This document shows positions 63,170 through 64,000 of a DNA stretch of 64,000 nt, one piece after another. Numbering within the stretch: the stretch's first letter is position 1; each line of letters opens with the position of its first letter. The notes under the pieces are model-generated. The model saw only the letters and a list, made by a program, of their open reading frames with translations, had not been told where the DNA came from and ran no database searches. This DNA comes from Planctomycetota bacterium (GTDB lineage: Bacteria; Planctomycetota; GCA-2746535): contig NVWA01000003.1 of the NCBI GenBank assembly GCA_002746535.1, positions 1-64,000 of the forward strand, given 5' to 3'. Position numbers and translations under genes: made by a program.

Positions 63170-64000
63170 TCAAATAAATTTTAAATGTTGTTCCATCAAT
63201 TTGATTTGAAACTACTTGAATCAAGCCACCTTGGGATTCTACAATTTTTTGCACAATGGACAACCCTAACCCCGTACCGGCTGCTTTAGTCGTATAAAAT
63301 GGGTCGAATATTTTTTCTATTATTTCAGGTTTAATTCCTGGCCCATTGTCATGTATTTTTACTTCAATAATATTATCTGTTTTATTAAAATAAGTTTTGG
63401 CAACCTTGTTTAGATTTTCTCGTTCAGGGGTATTAATACTGAAAGTGATTTTTCCTTGATTGTTTAAGGCCTCTATGCTATTTATTGATAAATTTAAAAA
63501 TATTTGATGGAGCTGATTTTGATCGCCTTTAGAAAAATATTCATTACTACTAAAGAGTTCAAATTCAATTTGATCTGTATTAGGTCTGACTCTCAATAAG
63601 GTTAGTAGCTCATTGAAGATTTCATTTAGGTGACATTTCTCAATAGGATTCGATTTTATTTTGCTATATTCTAGAAAGCTGGTCATGATATCATTTAATC
63701 TATCTGATTCTCTTGAAACGATTTTAAGAAGTTGTTGATCAGATTCATCTAGTTGGCTTGAATGTCTTACTTCTTCTACCGCACCACTAATGCATGCAAT
63801 GGGGTTCCTGATTTCATGAACTATGTTAGCAGCTAAATCATTGACATAGCTAAGTCTTTGAGCTCTTTTGGATAATTCAACGATTTCCTTTTGAAGAGTT
63901 CTGTCACTAAAAATAAATATAATCGCTTTTATTTCCTTTTTATTATTGAAGACAGGTATGGATCTTATTTCAATAACGATTTCGGATCCATTTCTTTTGT
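63150..64000 (-). CDS. sensor histidine kinase (PilS/NtrB-like), truncated by the window edge
   Basis: The frame is open to the window edge, so the N terminus is outside. Visible from the edge: the end of a PAS-like domain (IPVFNNKKEIKAIIFIFSD), HisKA with the phospho-His in NIVHEIRNPIACISGAV, and the HATPase with IFLNLSINSIEALNNQ (N box), IHDNGPGI (G1), IFDPFYTTKAAGTGLGLSIVQ. Phosphorylates the overlapping response regulator. Any sensor domain lies beyond the window. Confidence 0.9.
   Translation of the reverse strand, partial: KRNGSEIVIEIRSIPVFNNKKEIKAIIFIFSDRTLQKEIVELSKRAQRLSYVNDLAANIVHEIRNPIACISGAVEEVRHSSQLDESDQQLLKIVSRESDRLNDIMTSFLEYSKIKSNPIEKCHLNEIFNELLTLLRVRPNTDQIEFELFSSNEYFSKGDQNQLHQIFLNLSINSIEALNNQGKITFSINTPERENLNKVAKTYFNKTDNIIEVKIHDNGPGIKPEIIEKIFDPFYTTKAAGTGLGLSIVQKIVESQGGLIQVVSNQIDGTTFKIYLIAYPNE

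Noticed and set aside
1..64000. Mobile elements, CRISPR arrays, tRNA/rRNA genes and prophage genes
   Set aside because: I looked for transposase or integrase motifs, regular repeat-spacer structure and tRNA arms and found none that stand up.

Overview
The window is A+T-rich chromosomal DNA (about two thirds A+T by eye) with ordinary bacterial genes. I see no phage, transposase, CRISPR array, tRNA or rRNA. Several features suggest the Planctomycetes-Verrucomicrobia-Lentisphaerae superphylum, possibly a marine Lentisphaera-like lineage: an ECF sigma factor coupled to a FecR-domain protein, F-T-x-x-E-L type pseudopilins without the usual Gly before the cleavage site, Ser/Thr kinase and FHA/PP2C signalling proteins, and three sigma-54 activators. 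No marker gene fixes the taxon, so this is inference.

Layout. 0.1-2.1 kb (-): ECF sigma factor and FecR-type membrane protein. 2.3-4.8 kb (+): outer-membrane barrel, FMN-binding periplasmic protein and PepSY membrane protein behind a promoter with a perfect 15-bp operator-like palindrome; probably a metal-uptake or extracytoplasmic electron-transfer operon. 4.8-9.6 kb (-): arginine succinyltransferase genes (class III aminotransferase, astA, astD) plus a DUF1338 enzyme; astB and astE are absent here. 9.7-13 kb (-): two VOC proteins, an NCS2-type permease and coaX. 13-16.6 kb (-): pilT and two tandem GspC-like PDZ proteins. 16.9-20.7 kb (+): zinc-ribbon Ser/Thr kinase, ssb, typA. 20.7-24.2 kb: AraC regulator, a BFD-ferredoxin reductase fusion, sodB and a secreted rhodanese.

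24.2-28.8 kb: a sigma-54 activator faces away from a dgcN-dgcA operon (N-acetyl-D-glutamate route of D-glutamate catabolism). The operon has a clear sigma-54 promoter, and between the two genes lie four helically phased ATTRCAT heptamers. 28.8-32.1 kb (-): three tandem glycosyltransferase paralogues. 32.2-35 kb (-): a Rieske protein with a large unidentified helical domain, and a Lys/Glu-rich membrane protein. 35.2-43.6 kb: housekeeping and signalling genes (DUF2203, RsmC-like methyltransferase, DinB, ABC-F, hisB, phosphoesterase, FHA-GAF-PP2C phosphatase, M14 peptidase). 43.7-47.7 kb (-): ABC exporter, an overlapping 49-residue membrane protein, and an AcoR-like sigma-54 activator.

48.1-59.3 kb (+) is the most distinctive region: an ECF sigma factor, its probable zinc-finger anti-sigma factor, then seven consecutive pseudopilins (two GspG-like, one unassigned, and GspH-, GspI/PilV-, GspJ/PilW- and giant 1219-residue GspK/PilX-like). 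Several are far larger than their family norms and carry Asp-rich calcium-type loops. With the GspC-like proteins, PilT and a PilS/PilR-like pair at the right edge (61.7-64 kb, -), the window encodes many parts of a type II secretion/type IV pilus-like machine, but not the secretin, assembly ATPase, platform protein or prepilin peptidase. A FecR-like secreted protein and a branched-chain aminotransferase separate these two blocks.
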